From: Candidatus Neomicrothrix sp. UBA2110
GTDB lineage: Bacteria > Actinomycetota > Acidimicrobiia > Acidimicrobiales > Poriferisodalaceae
NCBI GenBank assembly: GCA_002331465.1
Contig: DCYM01000207.1
Coordinates: 1-16,654, forward strand
DNA length: 16,654 bases
Reading direction: 5' to 3'
The translations under genes were made by a program, and so were the position numbers. Below, piece by piece: positions 8,499 through 16,105 of this stretch. Below the pieces are notes generated by a model. The model was given only the letters and a program-made list of their open reading frames with translations. It was not told the DNA's origin and searched no databases. The first letter of the stretch is position 1; every line of letters begins with the position of its first letter.

Positions 8499-8813
8499 GT
8501 GTCGGATCAGCACCGAGGAATAAGAACTGATGTTCAAGAGTTATTAGCGACCCTTCGCGCCTATGTAATGCAAGAAACCATTCGACCATTGCAGGGTCTA
8601 GGCCGCTACATCATCTTCGGAATGCTCGGCTCCATCTGTTTTTCCGTCGCAGCCGTGTTCCTAACACTCGCTGCTGTCCGCAGCTTGCAGGAGCTAACAA
8701 CAGTTTTTGAAGGCACTTGGTCGTTCGTGCCCTACCTGGCCGGAATCGCAACAGCGTTATGCATCTTTTCGCTCGTTCTGTTGCTGATAAAGCGCGATGG
8801 AAGGCGTCGTTGA
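8499..8813 (+). CDS. Small membrane protein, actinobacterial holin-X (holin superfamily III)-like
   Basis: 104 residues with a short charged N-terminus (MSDQHRGIRTDVQELLATLR) and two strong membrane helices, about 37-60 and 76-97, ending in the basic tail IKRDGRRR. The layout (amphipathic helix, two transmembrane segments, Arg/Lys end) fits the proteins annotated as actinobacterial holin-X. Despite that name there is no lysin or phage gene nearby, so a lytic role is unlikely; a membrane-shaping or cell-envelope role is more plausible but unproven. The start is GTG at 8499 with AGGAG nine bases upstream. The stop is one base before the next ATG. Confidence 0.7.
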   Translation: MSDQHRGIRTDVQELLATLRAYVMQETIRPLQGLGRYIIFGMLGSICFSVAAVFLTLAAVRSLQELTTVFEGTWSFVPYLAGIATALCIFSLVLLLIKRDGRRR

Positions 8814-8814
8814 C

Positions 8815-9048
8815 ATGGTTGATAACGAAAACAGCAAAAACAGCAATGTCCAGCCGGTTACGGCCGACGACGTGCGTCATAGCTTCGAGCGAGTTACGGG
8901 CGAAGCCGAAGAAAGCGCGACGACATTTCGAACACCTGGGATCGTCATTGCGAGTGCCGTGGTCACAGGGATTATCCTGGTTGCATTTGCTTTGGGGCGT
9001 AGGGTCGGACGAAAACGCTCAACAGTCGTCGAAATCGTCAGAATCTGA
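8815..9048 (+). CDS. Small single-helix membrane protein of unknown function
   Basis: 77 residues from the ATG at 8815, which follows GGAAGG of the overlapping upstream gene. A longer start at 8797 would overlap that gene by 17 bases and adds only six residues. An acidic, Asn/Ser-rich N-terminus is followed by a probable helix (residues 18-38), one transmembrane segment (about 42-60) and a basic end, GRRVGRKRSTVVEIVRI. Orientation by the positive-inside rule puts the C-terminus in the cytoplasm. Its TGA overlaps the next ATG (TGATG at 9046-9050), so the two are translationally coupled. I do not recognise a family. Confidence 0.65.
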   Translation: MVDNENSKNSNVQPVTADDVRHSFERVTGEAEESATTFRTPGIVIASAVVTGIILVAFALGRRVGRKRSTVVEIVRI

Positions 9049-9287
9049 TGAGTGTTTTCGAAGGTATGAGGAAGCGTCCTCCAGGTCGGTTAATTAGATC
9101 TGCTTGGAGGCGGGGGCGACTCGGTAGCGGTGGCTGGATGGCCTTGGCAATCATGGGCACAGGGTTCCGACTCCTCAAGTACCTGAGCCGCCGGCGAGCA
9201 GAAGTTGCGCACACAACCGAGTTGAAACCTGGGGAGTCTTTGAGAATCAGCCATCTGCTCGAGGACCAACGCGGTCGGCAGGTTTAA
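9048..9287 (+). CDS. Small basic protein of unknown function
   Basis: 79 residues. The first 28 are very basic (MRKRPPGRLIRSAWRRGRL), followed by a short hydrophobic stretch (about 29-46, WMALAIMGTGFRLLKYL), more arginines, and a soluble tail with LKPGESLRISHLLEDQ. It could be a membrane-associated peptide with one weak helix, or bind nucleic acid through its basic start. ATG at 9048 shares a base with the previous stop. It ends two bases before trmI. I do not recognise a family. With the preceding two small genes it forms a compact membrane-protein block. Confidence 0.6.
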   Translation: MSVFEGMRKRPPGRLIRSAWRRGRLGSGGWMALAIMGTGFRLLKYLSRRRAEVAHTTELKPGESLRISHLLEDQRGRQV

Positions 9288-9289
9288 CT

Positions 9290-10090
9290 ATGACGGAACC
9301 TGATTCTTCTGTCGCACGCGGAGCAGTTCTTCAGATACGAGAACACATAGTCCTCATCGACAGTCGCCAACGTCGGTATCTCGTAGAACTCAAGGAAGAT
9401 GGCGAATTTCACTCCCACGCCGGAATGGTTCCACATAATGAGATCATCGGAAGCTTAGAAGGCAGTGAATTTCGAACCGGATCGAACGCTCGGTTTGTCG
9501 CATTACGACCAACGCTTAGCGATCATGTTCTTAAGATGCCGCGCGGGGCCCAGGTCATTTATCCAAAAGACCTTGGTCCAATCCTCATTCTGGCTGACAT
9601 TTTCCCAGGATCACGTGTTTTCGAATCGGGTGTCGGGTCTGGAGCGCTGTCAACAGCGCTTTTGCGCGCCGGTGCGGTGGTTACTGGGTACGAAATTCGT
9701 GAAGACTTTGCTGCAAAGGCCCGATCAAACGTCGAAATGTTTCTTGGAGCAGGTGCCCTTGACCGATACGAAATAAAGATTCGCGATGCCTACGAACCAC
9801 ACGAGGACGCTGAATTTGACCGGGCCGTTCTCGATCTATCTGAACCGTGGCAAGTGGTGCCTCACCTGGAGAACTCGCTGCGGCGCGGTGGGATTCTTGT
9901 TGTCTACAACCCATCAATTGTCCAAGTCCAGAACCTTCGCCAACGACTTGCTAAAGGCCCCTGGTCCATGATCGAGACGATTGAGGTCCTGCATCGCACG
10001 TGGCACGTAGAAGGCCAGGCAGTGCGGCCCGACCACAGAATGGTCGCCCACACCGGATTTATTACTCATGCCCGACTAGTTGCACTCTGA
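9290..10090 (+). CDS. trmI: tRNA (adenine58-N1)-methyltransferase
   Basis: Methylates N1 of adenosine 58 in the T-loop of tRNAs using S-adenosylmethionine. 266 residues, the usual bacterial length. After a small N-terminal beta domain come RPTLSDHVLKMPRGAQVIYPKD (73-94), the SAM motif I VFESGVGSGALS (110-121), the acidic loop TGYEIRED (132-139), and motif IV LDLSEPW (181-187). In most relatives the fourth residue of motif IV is proline; here it is serine. In Mycobacterium tuberculosis the homologue Rv2118c lies close to mpa, the same neighbourhood as here. ATG at 9290 follows AGG at about eight bases. The 3' end overlaps the next gene by 11 bases. Confidence 0.94.
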   Translation: MTEPDSSVARGAVLQIREHIVLIDSRQRRYLVELKEDGEFHSHAGMVPHNEIIGSLEGSEFRTGSNARFVALRPTLSDHVLKMPRGAQVIYPKDLGPILILADIFPGSRVFESGVGSGALSTALLRAGAVVTGYEIREDFAAKARSNVEMFLGAGALDRYEIKIRDAYEPHEDAEFDRAVLDLSEPWQVVPHLENSLRRGGILVVYNPSIVQVQNLRQRLAKGPWSMIETIEVLHRTWHVEGQAVRPDHRMVAHTGFITHARLVAL

Positions 10091-11279
10091 TTGGGCGATA
10101 GTGGTTGTTGATCTCATTTTTGGGTTGCTGTTGGCAATTGCAGTCTGGACTGGATGGAGAGGTGGACTTGTCGGACGCCTCGGCAGTTGGGTTGGATTTG
10201 CGTTGGCCGCGTTGGGGGCCGCGCGCTGGGCGACGGTTACCCTCGACTCACTAAATATCGTCAGTAAACATCAGCGGCTTGGTGCTGCTGCAGTGGCCGT
10301 GTTGCTTGCTGGCGCAATCGGGCATGCCATCGGGTGGCGTGTGGTGCGAGGATTGAGAAGCTTCGTTCCGCGCCCATTACGTTGGGTTGATTCGCTCGCC
10401 GGTGTTGCTGTGGGCATCGGCTCGGTGGTGCTTCTCGTTTGGCTCTTGGCACCTGCTCTTCTCTCTGTACCAGGCTGGCCTCGGGATCAGGCCAAAGCTT
10501 CACAGGCGGTAGCAGCCGTCGAACGGTGGGTCCCAGTGGCTCCAAACGCTGGAAGCCTTTTGGGTAGCCTCACCCAAGATTGGGGTGTGCTCGCCTCTTT
10601 CGATGCTGATACCCCCGCGGTCGACGTTGGAGAACTACCCGAAAAAATTGTGGTGCCTGCAGAAGTGTTGGAAGTCGCATCTGCGTCAATAGTTCGCGTC
10701 AGCGCAATTGCGTGTAGCCAAAGACAGGACGGAACCGGGTTCGTTATTGCACCCGGGGTGGCGGTAACGAACGCGCATGTGGTCGCCGGATCACAAAAGG
10801 TTGAGGTCGCTCTACCCGGAAAAACACTCAAGCAAACTGCGGTATTGGCATTCGACCCGGAACGAGACCTTGCCCTTTTGCGGGTGGATTCGGCCATCGA
10901 AGCACTACATCTGGAATCCCCGTTGGCGGGACAGTTGGCAGGAGTGATTGGCCACCCTGGCGGTGGGCCGTTACGAACCGCGCCGATACGCCTCGTGGAA
11001 CGCGTGACAGCCAAAGCACGCGATCTTCACGATTCGGTGGACACGACTCGTAAGGTTTGGTTTGCTGCGGCGAAACTACAATCAGGAGATAGTGGGGCAC
11101 CGGTTATCGACACCAACGGCTCGGTTGTAGCCATCATCTTTGCCGTAGCGCCGCCTGAATCGTCAGAATATGAACGCACCGCGTATGCCCTGGACAGATC
11201 GGAACTAGCAGCGTTCATGGCCGAAGTGGCAGCCTTTGGAGACCGCACCGTTGTGAACACAGGGAAATGTTTGAATTGA
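10080..11279 (+). CDS. MarP-like membrane serine protease (CvpA domain plus trypsin-like protease)
   Basis: 399 residues, nearly the size of mycobacterial MarP (about 397), a membrane protease that protects the cell against acid. The N-terminal CvpA-like part has four hydrophobic segments (about 6-22, 34-54, 66-86, 106-130). The C-terminal protease domain has the triad His233 (TNAHVVAG), Asp263 (RDLALLRV) and Ser338 (SGDSGAP). Cys212, just before the protease core, and Cys397, near the end, match the two cysteines that form the redox-sensitive disulfide of MarP. The active site is predicted to face outside. The start is TTG at 10080, overlapping trmI by 11 bases. GTG at 10101 is an alternative that would still keep the first helix largely intact. 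Confidence 0.88.
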   Translation: MHSDWAIVVVDLIFGLLLAIAVWTGWRGGLVGRLGSWVGFALAALGAARWATVTLDSLNIVSKHQRLGAAAVAVLLAGAIGHAIGWRVVRGLRSFVPRPLRWVDSLAGVAVGIGSVVLLVWLLAPALLSVPGWPRDQAKASQAVAAVERWVPVAPNAGSLLGSLTQDWGVLASFDADTPAVDVGELPEKIVVPAEVLEVASASIVRVSAIACSQRQDGTGFVIAPGVAVTNAHVVAGSQKVEVALPGKTLKQTAVLAFDPERDLALLRVDSAIEALHLESPLAGQLAGVIGHPGGGPLRTAPIRLVERVTAKARDLHDSVDTTRKVWFAAAKLQSGDSGAPVIDTNGSVVAIIFAVAPPESSEYERTAYALDRSELAAFMAEVAAFGDRTVVNTGKCLN

Positions 11280-11291
11280 ATCTTTCTGGGG

Positions 11292-11325
11292 ATGCGAAGA
11301 CGACCTCTTTCGAGATCTCCCGCAT
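11292..11325. terminator. Possible bidirectional hairpin between convergent genes
   Basis: In the 63-base gap between the convergent protease and ferredoxin genes, ATGCG (11292-11296) pairs with CGCAT (11321-11325). An inner stem GACCTC/GAGATC with one mismatch closes a TTTC loop (11302-11317). There is no T-run on either side, so it is a weak candidate for termination in both directions. Confidence 0.35.
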
Positions 11326-11342
11326 GGTCTAACGAAGACTTG

Positions 11343-11576
11343 TTACGCCTCGATGTAAATGCACTCGCCCGGGCATTCCTCAGCTGACTCAATCACCGCG
11401 TCAAGTTGCGAATCAGAGAAGTTAGCTAAGGCTTCCGCCCCACCAGGGTCAGACATCACATTGCCAGCCTCAACCACGTAAGCAAGTCCATCATCAAGCA
11501 GCGTGAACACATCAGGCGCGATCTCCTCGCAGAGACCATCTCCTGTGCATAGATCTTGGTCGATCCAGACCTTCAT
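11343..11576 (-). CDS. Small single-cluster ferredoxin, [3Fe-4S] or Asp-ligated [4Fe-4S] type
   Basis: 77 residues from the ATG at 11576, which has AAAGG upstream; a longer frame to 11627 adds an unlikely leader. Cys10 and Cys16 in CTGDGLC, plus Cys68 followed by Pro, match the Cys-x5-Cys...CysPro pattern of small actinobacterial ferredoxins. The position of the usual second cysteine is Asp13, as in the Pyrococcus ferredoxin where aspartate ligates a fourth iron. So either a [3Fe-4S] or a [4Fe-4S] cluster is possible. Cys72 is an additional cysteine. The acidic composition suits an electron carrier, commonly for cytochrome P450 or other oxidoreductases, but no such partner is in the window. 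It is transcribed opposite to both neighbours. Confidence 0.88.
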   Translation of the reverse strand: MKVWIDQDLCTGDGLCEEIAPDVFTLLDDGLAYVVEAGNVMSDPGGAEALANFSDSQLDAVIESAEECPGECIYIEA

Positions 11577-11796
11577 GATGATGCCTTTCTTCTTCGCAGA
11601 ATTAAGCGCAGCAGGTACGGGGGACATCGCTCGAGAGGCCTCCCTTTCGAGCTATGTCTTAATTTACCTTGTTGGAGAGCTGCAAACACAGAACCTGCAT
11701 CGAGTTGACGATTCTGTTGACAACACACAGATGGGGCAGTTTGTGCGACGGATTCGTGTAGGTTCCGATGCTGAGGACAGCGAATCGAGGTTAGTG
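11577..11796. promoter_or_regulatory. Divergent region between ferredoxin and Mpa/ARC
   Basis: About 220 bases without a convincing gene; the start of the proteasome operon and of the ferredoxin should both be controlled here. TTGACA (11716-11721) is a good -35 match on the plus strand, but no reasonable -10 follows at 16-18 bases. No operator repeat was found. The plus-strand frame is open through this stretch but lacks ribosome sites and family similarity. Confidence 0.35.
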
Positions 11797-13566
11797 ATGT
11801 CGAGTGACGACGAACTGACTGATAACGAAATGCCGGCGGGCGAATTAGCCGCGCTTCGCAGCCAGCTACGGGCCATGGAGTCCGAGGTGGCTTTACTGAG
11901 ACGGAAGCTCGTTGATACTCCCCACAGAGTGACCACCCTTGAGGAGCGTCTGCTCGAGACGAAAGGGCAACTTGCCCAGGCGGTGTCTCAAAACGAGAAG
12001 CTCACTTTCACTCTTCGCGAAGCTCGTGAGCACATAGCGACTCTTCGTGAAGAAGTTGACAAGCTCACTCAGCCACCCTCTGCCTACGGCACGCTCATCG
12101 CCGCAAACGAAGATGGAACCGTAGATGTGCAAGCGAATGGCCGAAAAGTAAGAGTCAGCTTGCACCCTGACTTAGCTGAGCAGGACTTAGAAACCGGTTC
12201 TGAGGTCGTCCTCAATGAATCTTTGAACGTTGTAATGGCTCGGAGACCTGAATCTTCAGGCGAGGTGGTCACTCTAAAAGAAGTCCTAGCTGATGGTGAA
12301 CGCGCCCTCGTTGTTGGGAGAGCTGATGAAGAGCGTGTGGTGGAACTGGCTGGACACCTCCATGAACAAACCATGAGGTCCGGGGACAGTTTGCTGCTCG
12401 ACGTTCGCGCCAATCTTGTGCTTGAGCGATTGCCTCGACCCGAAGTCGATGATCTACTCCTCGAGGAAGTGCCAGATGTCACCTACAACGACATAGGCGG
12501 CTTAGACGGTCAAATCGAACAAATTACGGATGCGGTAGAACTGCCCTACCTTCATCAAGATCTATTTCGCGATTACGACCTTCCTGCCCCAAAGGGCATA
12601 TTGCTTTATGGGCCCCCAGGTTGCGGGAAAACATTAATCGCCAAGGCGGTTGCAAATTCATTAGCTAAAAAGATTGCCGACGTTGCGGGCGATGGACAGG
12701 CGCAGAGTTTCTTCATCAATGTCAAAGGCCCCGAACTATTGAACAAATATGTTGGGGAAACCGAGCGACAGATAAGACAGATCTTTCAACGAGCCAGAGA
12801 AAAAGCAAGTGAAGGTTGGCCGGTAATCGTGTTTTTCGACGAAATGGAGTCGCTATTTCGTACGCGCGGAAGCGGAATCAGCTCCGATATGGAGTCAACC
12901 GTCGTCCCACAGCTTTTGGCTGAAATAGATGGCGTTGAGGGTCTCAGGAATGTCATCGTCATTGGCGCATCTAACCGGGAAGACTTGATTGATCCGGCAA
13001 TCTTGAGGCCTGGTCGTCTTGACGTAAAAATCAAGATTCATAGGCCAGATGAAACTGCTGCGGCCGCAATCTTTGCAACGTATCTCAAGCAGCATCTTCC
13101 AATCGACCCCCTCGAGATTGATGACCTGGGCGGTGGCGATCCAGACAAAGCAGTTCGAGTCATGATTGAACGAACGGTCGAAGAAATGTATCGAGATGAG
13201 GAGCACAACCAATTCCTCGAAGTCACTTACCAAAACGGTGACAAGGAAGTCATGTACTTCAAAGACTTTGCTTCGGGCGCGATGATCGAAAATATTGTTC
13301 GGCGGTCGAAGAAGACCGCCATCAAAAGAGCGATTGCAACCGAAAGCCGCGGAATCCGGCTCGATGATCTCCTCGGCGCGATTCGACAGGAATATCGTGA
13401 ACACGAAGATTTACCGAACACTACGAACCCTGATGACTGGGCCAAGATCTCGGGGAAAAAAGGTGAAAGAATTATTTTCATACGTACGTTGGTGAGCGGG
13501 GAAAACGATTTCGAGAGCGAAGGCGGGCGAGCGATCGAGCGGGTTCAGACCGGCCAGTACCTTTAA
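11797..13566 (+). CDS. mpa: Proteasome-activating AAA ATPase (Mpa/ARC)
   Basis: Hexameric unfoldase that binds Pup-tagged proteins and threads them into the 20S core. 589 residues from ATG 11797, which has GAGG at six bases; family length is about 590-610. Order: N-terminal coiled coil (about 13-90) for Pup binding, two OB folds (about 96-220), then the AAA domain with Walker A GPPGCGKT (271-278, Lys277), pore-loop region around FINVKGPELLNKYVGE, Walker B IVFFDE (343-348), sensor-1 Asn392 and the RPGR arginine finger (403-406). The last residues are GQYL, the docking tail with penultimate tyrosine that opens the PrcA gate. The frame extends upstream to 11503, but that part covers the ferredoxin start on the opposite strand and is not in the family. 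Dop follows 28 bases later. Confidence 0.97.
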   Translation: MSSDDELTDNEMPAGELAALRSQLRAMESEVALLRRKLVDTPHRVTTLEERLLETKGQLAQAVSQNEKLTFTLREAREHIATLREEVDKLTQPPSAYGTLIAANEDGTVDVQANGRKVRVSLHPDLAEQDLETGSEVVLNESLNVVMARRPESSGEVVTLKEVLADGERALVVGRADEERVVELAGHLHEQTMRSGDSLLLDVRANLVLERLPRPEVDDLLLEEVPDVTYNDIGGLDGQIEQITDAVELPYLHQDLFRDYDLPAPKGILLYGPPGCGKTLIAKAVANSLAKKIADVAGDGQAQSFFINVKGPELLNKYVGETERQIRQIFQRAREKASEGWPVIVFFDEMESLFRTRGSGISSDMESTVVPQLLAEIDGVEGLRNVIVIGASNREDLIDPAILRPGRLDVKIKIHRPDETAAAAIFATYLKQHLPIDPLEIDDLGGGDPDKAVRVMIERTVEEMYRDEEHNQFLEVTYQNGDKEVMYFKDFASGAMIENIVRRSKKTAIKRAIATESRGIRLDDLLGAIRQEYREHEDLPNTTNPDDWAKISGKKGERIIFIRTLVSGENDFESEGGRAIERVQTGQYL

Positions 13567-13594
13567 AACCCACTTCCAGCGATAGGGTCGCCGT

Positions 13595-15088
13595 GTGGCC
13601 GTACATAAAGTTCTGGGGATAGAGACAGAATTCGGCATTCTTCATCGCAACGAGGGTGTTTCGAATCCCGTTGCGGCTTCGTCAATGATCATTAATTCCT
13701 ATGTGAACGGGTATTTGGAACGGCGCGTCGGGTGGGACTTTGAAGACGAACATCCGGGAGTCGATGCACGAGGTTTCAACGAATTTGATGCTCTGGCCCC
13801 TGAAATTGAAACGCACCTAGTAAACGCAGTACTCACTAACGGCGCTCGGTATTACGTGGATCATGCGCATCCGGAGCTCGCGACTCCAGAATGTACAGAT
13901 GCCTTCCAATGCACTATTTACGATCGCGCTGCTGAAGAAATTTTGATTCGATCCATGGATAAAGCAAACCAACTCCTTCCAGATGGAGAGGAGTTGGTGA
14001 TTCACAAAAACAACAGCGATGGTAAGGGCAATAGCTATGGATGCCACGAAAATTATTTGGTCGATAGAAACGTCCCTTTTGGCCGGATTGTGCTCCAGGT
14101 CATGCCCTTCTTCATTTCCCGACAAATTTATTGTGGCGCTGGCAAAGTCGGTTCAGAAGCCGCTGGACTTACTCACGACGAAGTGCCTTTTCAAATAACC
14201 CAACGCGCTGACTTTTTTGAAGAAGAAGTTGGCCTTGAAACCACGCTCAAACGCCCGATCATTAATACGAGGGATGAGCCTCACGCTGACAGCAAGCGCT
14301 ACAGGCGCCTCCACGTGATCGTCGGTGATGCAAATATGAGCGAAGTGCAGACATATCTCAAGCTTGGAACTACTGCAATTGTCCTGGCAATGATTGATGA
14401 CGACATGGCCCCCAGCGACTGTGCCTTTGAGTCGCCCGTGCGGGCTTTGCGCGACGTGAGCTACGACATCGACCTTGAAGGGAGCTATCGATTGGCCAAC
14501 GGCACTACCGCCACGGCGTTAGAGGTTCAATGGGTCTACTACACAGCGGCCGAGCAGTGGGCCGATCGACATGGGTTTGACGTCGTTGGGGGAGAGCAAG
14601 TCGGTGCTGATTTGATGAAGCGTTGGGCATCGGTGCTTACCGCGCTCGAAGACAACCCAGACTCGCTTGCCGATTCCATTGATTGGATCGCAAAACGTCG
14701 CCTGTACGAGGGATTCCGCTCGCGCCATGATGTCGAATGGTCTGACCCGAGAATGGCAGCATTAGACCTCCAGTATCACGACCTACGACCCGACAAGGGA
14801 TTAGCACGCAGGATCGGACTTGCTCGAATTTCCAATGACGCCGAAGTGGAAGTAGCGATTAGCCAACCTCCTCCAACTACGCGCGCATTTTTTCGCGGAC
14901 GTTGCCTAGAGAAATACCCTGACCAGATAGTGGCCGCAAATTGGGATTCCATGGTGTTTGATGTCGGGAGTGACCCATTGCGTCGAGTCCCAATGCTTGA
15001 ACCATTGAGAGGGACAGCGGCTCACGTGGCTAGCTTGTTGGATGAATGTGACGACGCGGGAGAACTTCTACGTCGTTTGGGGGCATGA
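13595..15088 (+). CDS. dop: Pup deamidase/depupylase
   Basis: Converts the C-terminal Gln of Pup to Glu before ligation and cleaves Pup from substrates. A glutamine-synthetase-like fold of 497 residues, the Dop size (PafA is about 450). The start has GIETEFGI (8-15) with the metal-binding Glu10. YYVDHAHPELATPE (86-99) contains the catalytic Asp89. Between them, VGWDFEDEHPGVDARGF (45-61) looks like the Dop loop, which PafA lacks, so this is Dop rather than the ligase. GTG at 13595 has AGGG about eight bases upstream. It lies between mpa and pup, the canonical order, and is followed by pup after 35 bases. Confidence 0.95.
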   Translation: MAVHKVLGIETEFGILHRNEGVSNPVAASSMIINSYVNGYLERRVGWDFEDEHPGVDARGFNEFDALAPEIETHLVNAVLTNGARYYVDHAHPELATPECTDAFQCTIYDRAAEEILIRSMDKANQLLPDGEELVIHKNNSDGKGNSYGCHENYLVDRNVPFGRIVLQVMPFFISRQIYCGAGKVGSEAAGLTHDEVPFQITQRADFFEEEVGLETTLKRPIINTRDEPHADSKRYRRLHVIVGDANMSEVQTYLKLGTTAIVLAMIDDDMAPSDCAFESPVRALRDVSYDIDLEGSYRLANGTTATALEVQWVYYTAAEQWADRHGFDVVGGEQVGADLMKRWASVLTALEDNPDSLADSIDWIAKRRLYEGFRSRHDVEWSDPRMAALDLQYHDLRPDKGLARRIGLARISNDAEVEVAISQPPPTTRAFFRGRCLEKYPDQIVAANWDSMVFDVGSDPLRRVPMLEPLRGTAAHVASLLDECDDAGELLRRLGA

Positions 15089-15123
15089 CCCCACATAGGA
15101 TCGTGAGAACGTAGGAGACTTAG

Positions 15124-15315
15124 ATGGCTGAACGAGAACAAAAGCGCCGGCCCACCCCTCGAACTGAAGAGTCTGAGGTTGATGAAGCTGCACCAAATGA
15201 GGCGGGGCAAGAACTTAAGGCTGAGTTAGATGACCTCCTTGATGAGATTGACGGGGTTCTGGAAACTAACGCTGAAGAGTTTGTCAAGAATTACGTACAG
15301 AAAGGCGGGCAGTGA
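15124..15315 (+). CDS. pup: Prokaryotic ubiquitin-like protein Pup
   Basis: 63-residue intrinsically disordered protein tag. The N-terminal half is charged. The region around ELKAELDDLLDEIDGVLETN (about 30-49) is the helix that binds the coiled coil of Mpa. The end is YVQKGGQ, so the Gln must be deamidated by Dop before PafA links it to lysines. There is a strong ribosome site, GTAGGAG, upstream. The stop overlaps the prcB start as GTGA (15312-15315), coupling the tag to the protease core. Confidence 0.97.
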   Translation: MAEREQKRRPTPRTEESEVDEAAPNEAGQELKAELDDLLDEIDGVLETNAEEFVKNYVQKGGQ

Positions 15316-16103
15316 GCGCAATGCCATTCTTCGTTCCTGGGCAGGATCCGGGAACTGATTTTTTAAGCCTTCTACGTCAAACCGGCCACGAGCCGTTTCC
15401 GGTGGACCTTCGGGGTGTCATCGATGCGGGGCATGCTACGACTGTTCTGGCTGTGCGCTGTGAGGGTGGGGTAGTGGTTGCAGGTGATCGTCGCGCGACA
15501 GCGGGACATCTAATCAGCCACCGAGATATGCAAAAGGTTTTCCCCGCTGACGAACATTCAGCGGTGGCTATTGCTGGTGCAGCGGGACCAGCAATCCAGA
15601 TGGTGCGTGTGTTTCAGCTGCAGCTTGAGTATTACGAAAAAATTGAAGGAAAACCGCTCACGCTGGAGGGCAAGGCGAATCAGCTCGCTGAGATGCTGCG
15701 CGGAAACCTTCCACAGGCGATGCAGGGCTTAGCGGTGGTGCCAATTTTCGCTGGGTTCGACCATTCCCAAGGTTCGGGTCGCCTCTTTCAGTTCGACATA
15801 ACGGGAGGCCGTTACGAAGAGCAGGACTTCGCCACTAGTGGGTCCGGTAGTCTTCACGCTGGGACCGTCATAAAGCTCGGGTATGAGCCGGCGCTGTCCA
15901 CCGAGAACGCTCTTGCGTTAGCGGTTAAGGCCCTGTGGCACGCCGCAGACGAAGACAGCGCCACAGGCGGTCCGGACCCTGTTCGTGGGATCTATCCAAA
16001 TCTGGCGGTAATTACAGAAGACGGTTTCCGACAGCTCAGTGACGGCGAATCCGGCCAAGTTTTCGCTGAACTGCGCGAAGAGCTGGGGAGAGGGGCAACT
16101 TAG
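15312..16103 (+). CDS. prcB: Proteasome 20S beta subunit (precursor)
   Basis: Threonine protease of the 20S core. 263 residues including a propeptide of about 42 that is removed by self-cleavage before Thr43, giving a mature chain starting TTVLAV. In mature numbering Asp17 (GDRR) and Lys33 (DMQK) complete the active site with Thr1. The residue before the cleavage is Ala42, where nearly all active beta subunits have Gly (HGTT in M. tuberculosis). GTG at 15312 overlaps pup by four bases; ATG at 15321 is possible and only shortens the propeptide by three residues. The prcA start follows two bases after its stop. Confidence 0.96.
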   Translation: MSAMPFFVPGQDPGTDFLSLLRQTGHEPFPVDLRGVIDAGHATTVLAVRCEGGVVVAGDRRATAGHLISHRDMQKVFPADEHSAVAIAGAAGPAIQMVRVFQLQLEYYEKIEGKPLTLEGKANQLAEMLRGNLPQAMQGLAVVPIFAGFDHSQGSGRLFQFDITGGRYEEQDFATSGSGSLHAGTVIKLGYEPALSTENALALAVKALWHAADEDSATGGPDPVRGIYPNLAVITEDGFRQLSDGESGQVFAELREELGRGAT

Positions 16104-16105
16104 CC

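Noticed and set aside
8499..8813. Prophage remnant suggested by the holin-like protein
   Set aside because: No lysin, capsid, integrase or attachment site is visible, and holin-X-like proteins are common chromosomal actinobacterial genes.
10487..11014. 175-residue minus-strand frame inside the MarP-like gene
   Set aside because: Low-complexity Thr/Ser/Arg-rich shadow of a gene with an intact catalytic triad.
11503..11796. 98-residue N-terminal extension of Mpa/ARC
   Set aside because: It runs antisense to the ferredoxin start, lacks a ribosome site and exceeds the family length; ATG 11797 has GAGG at good spacing.
12895..13404. 169-residue minus-strand frame inside mpa
   Set aside because: Shadow of a strongly supported gene, with no recognisable domain.
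13595..15088. PafA (Pup ligase) as alternative identity for this gene
   Set aside because: A stretch like the Dop loop, the length of about 500 residues and position between mpa and pup all indicate Dop.
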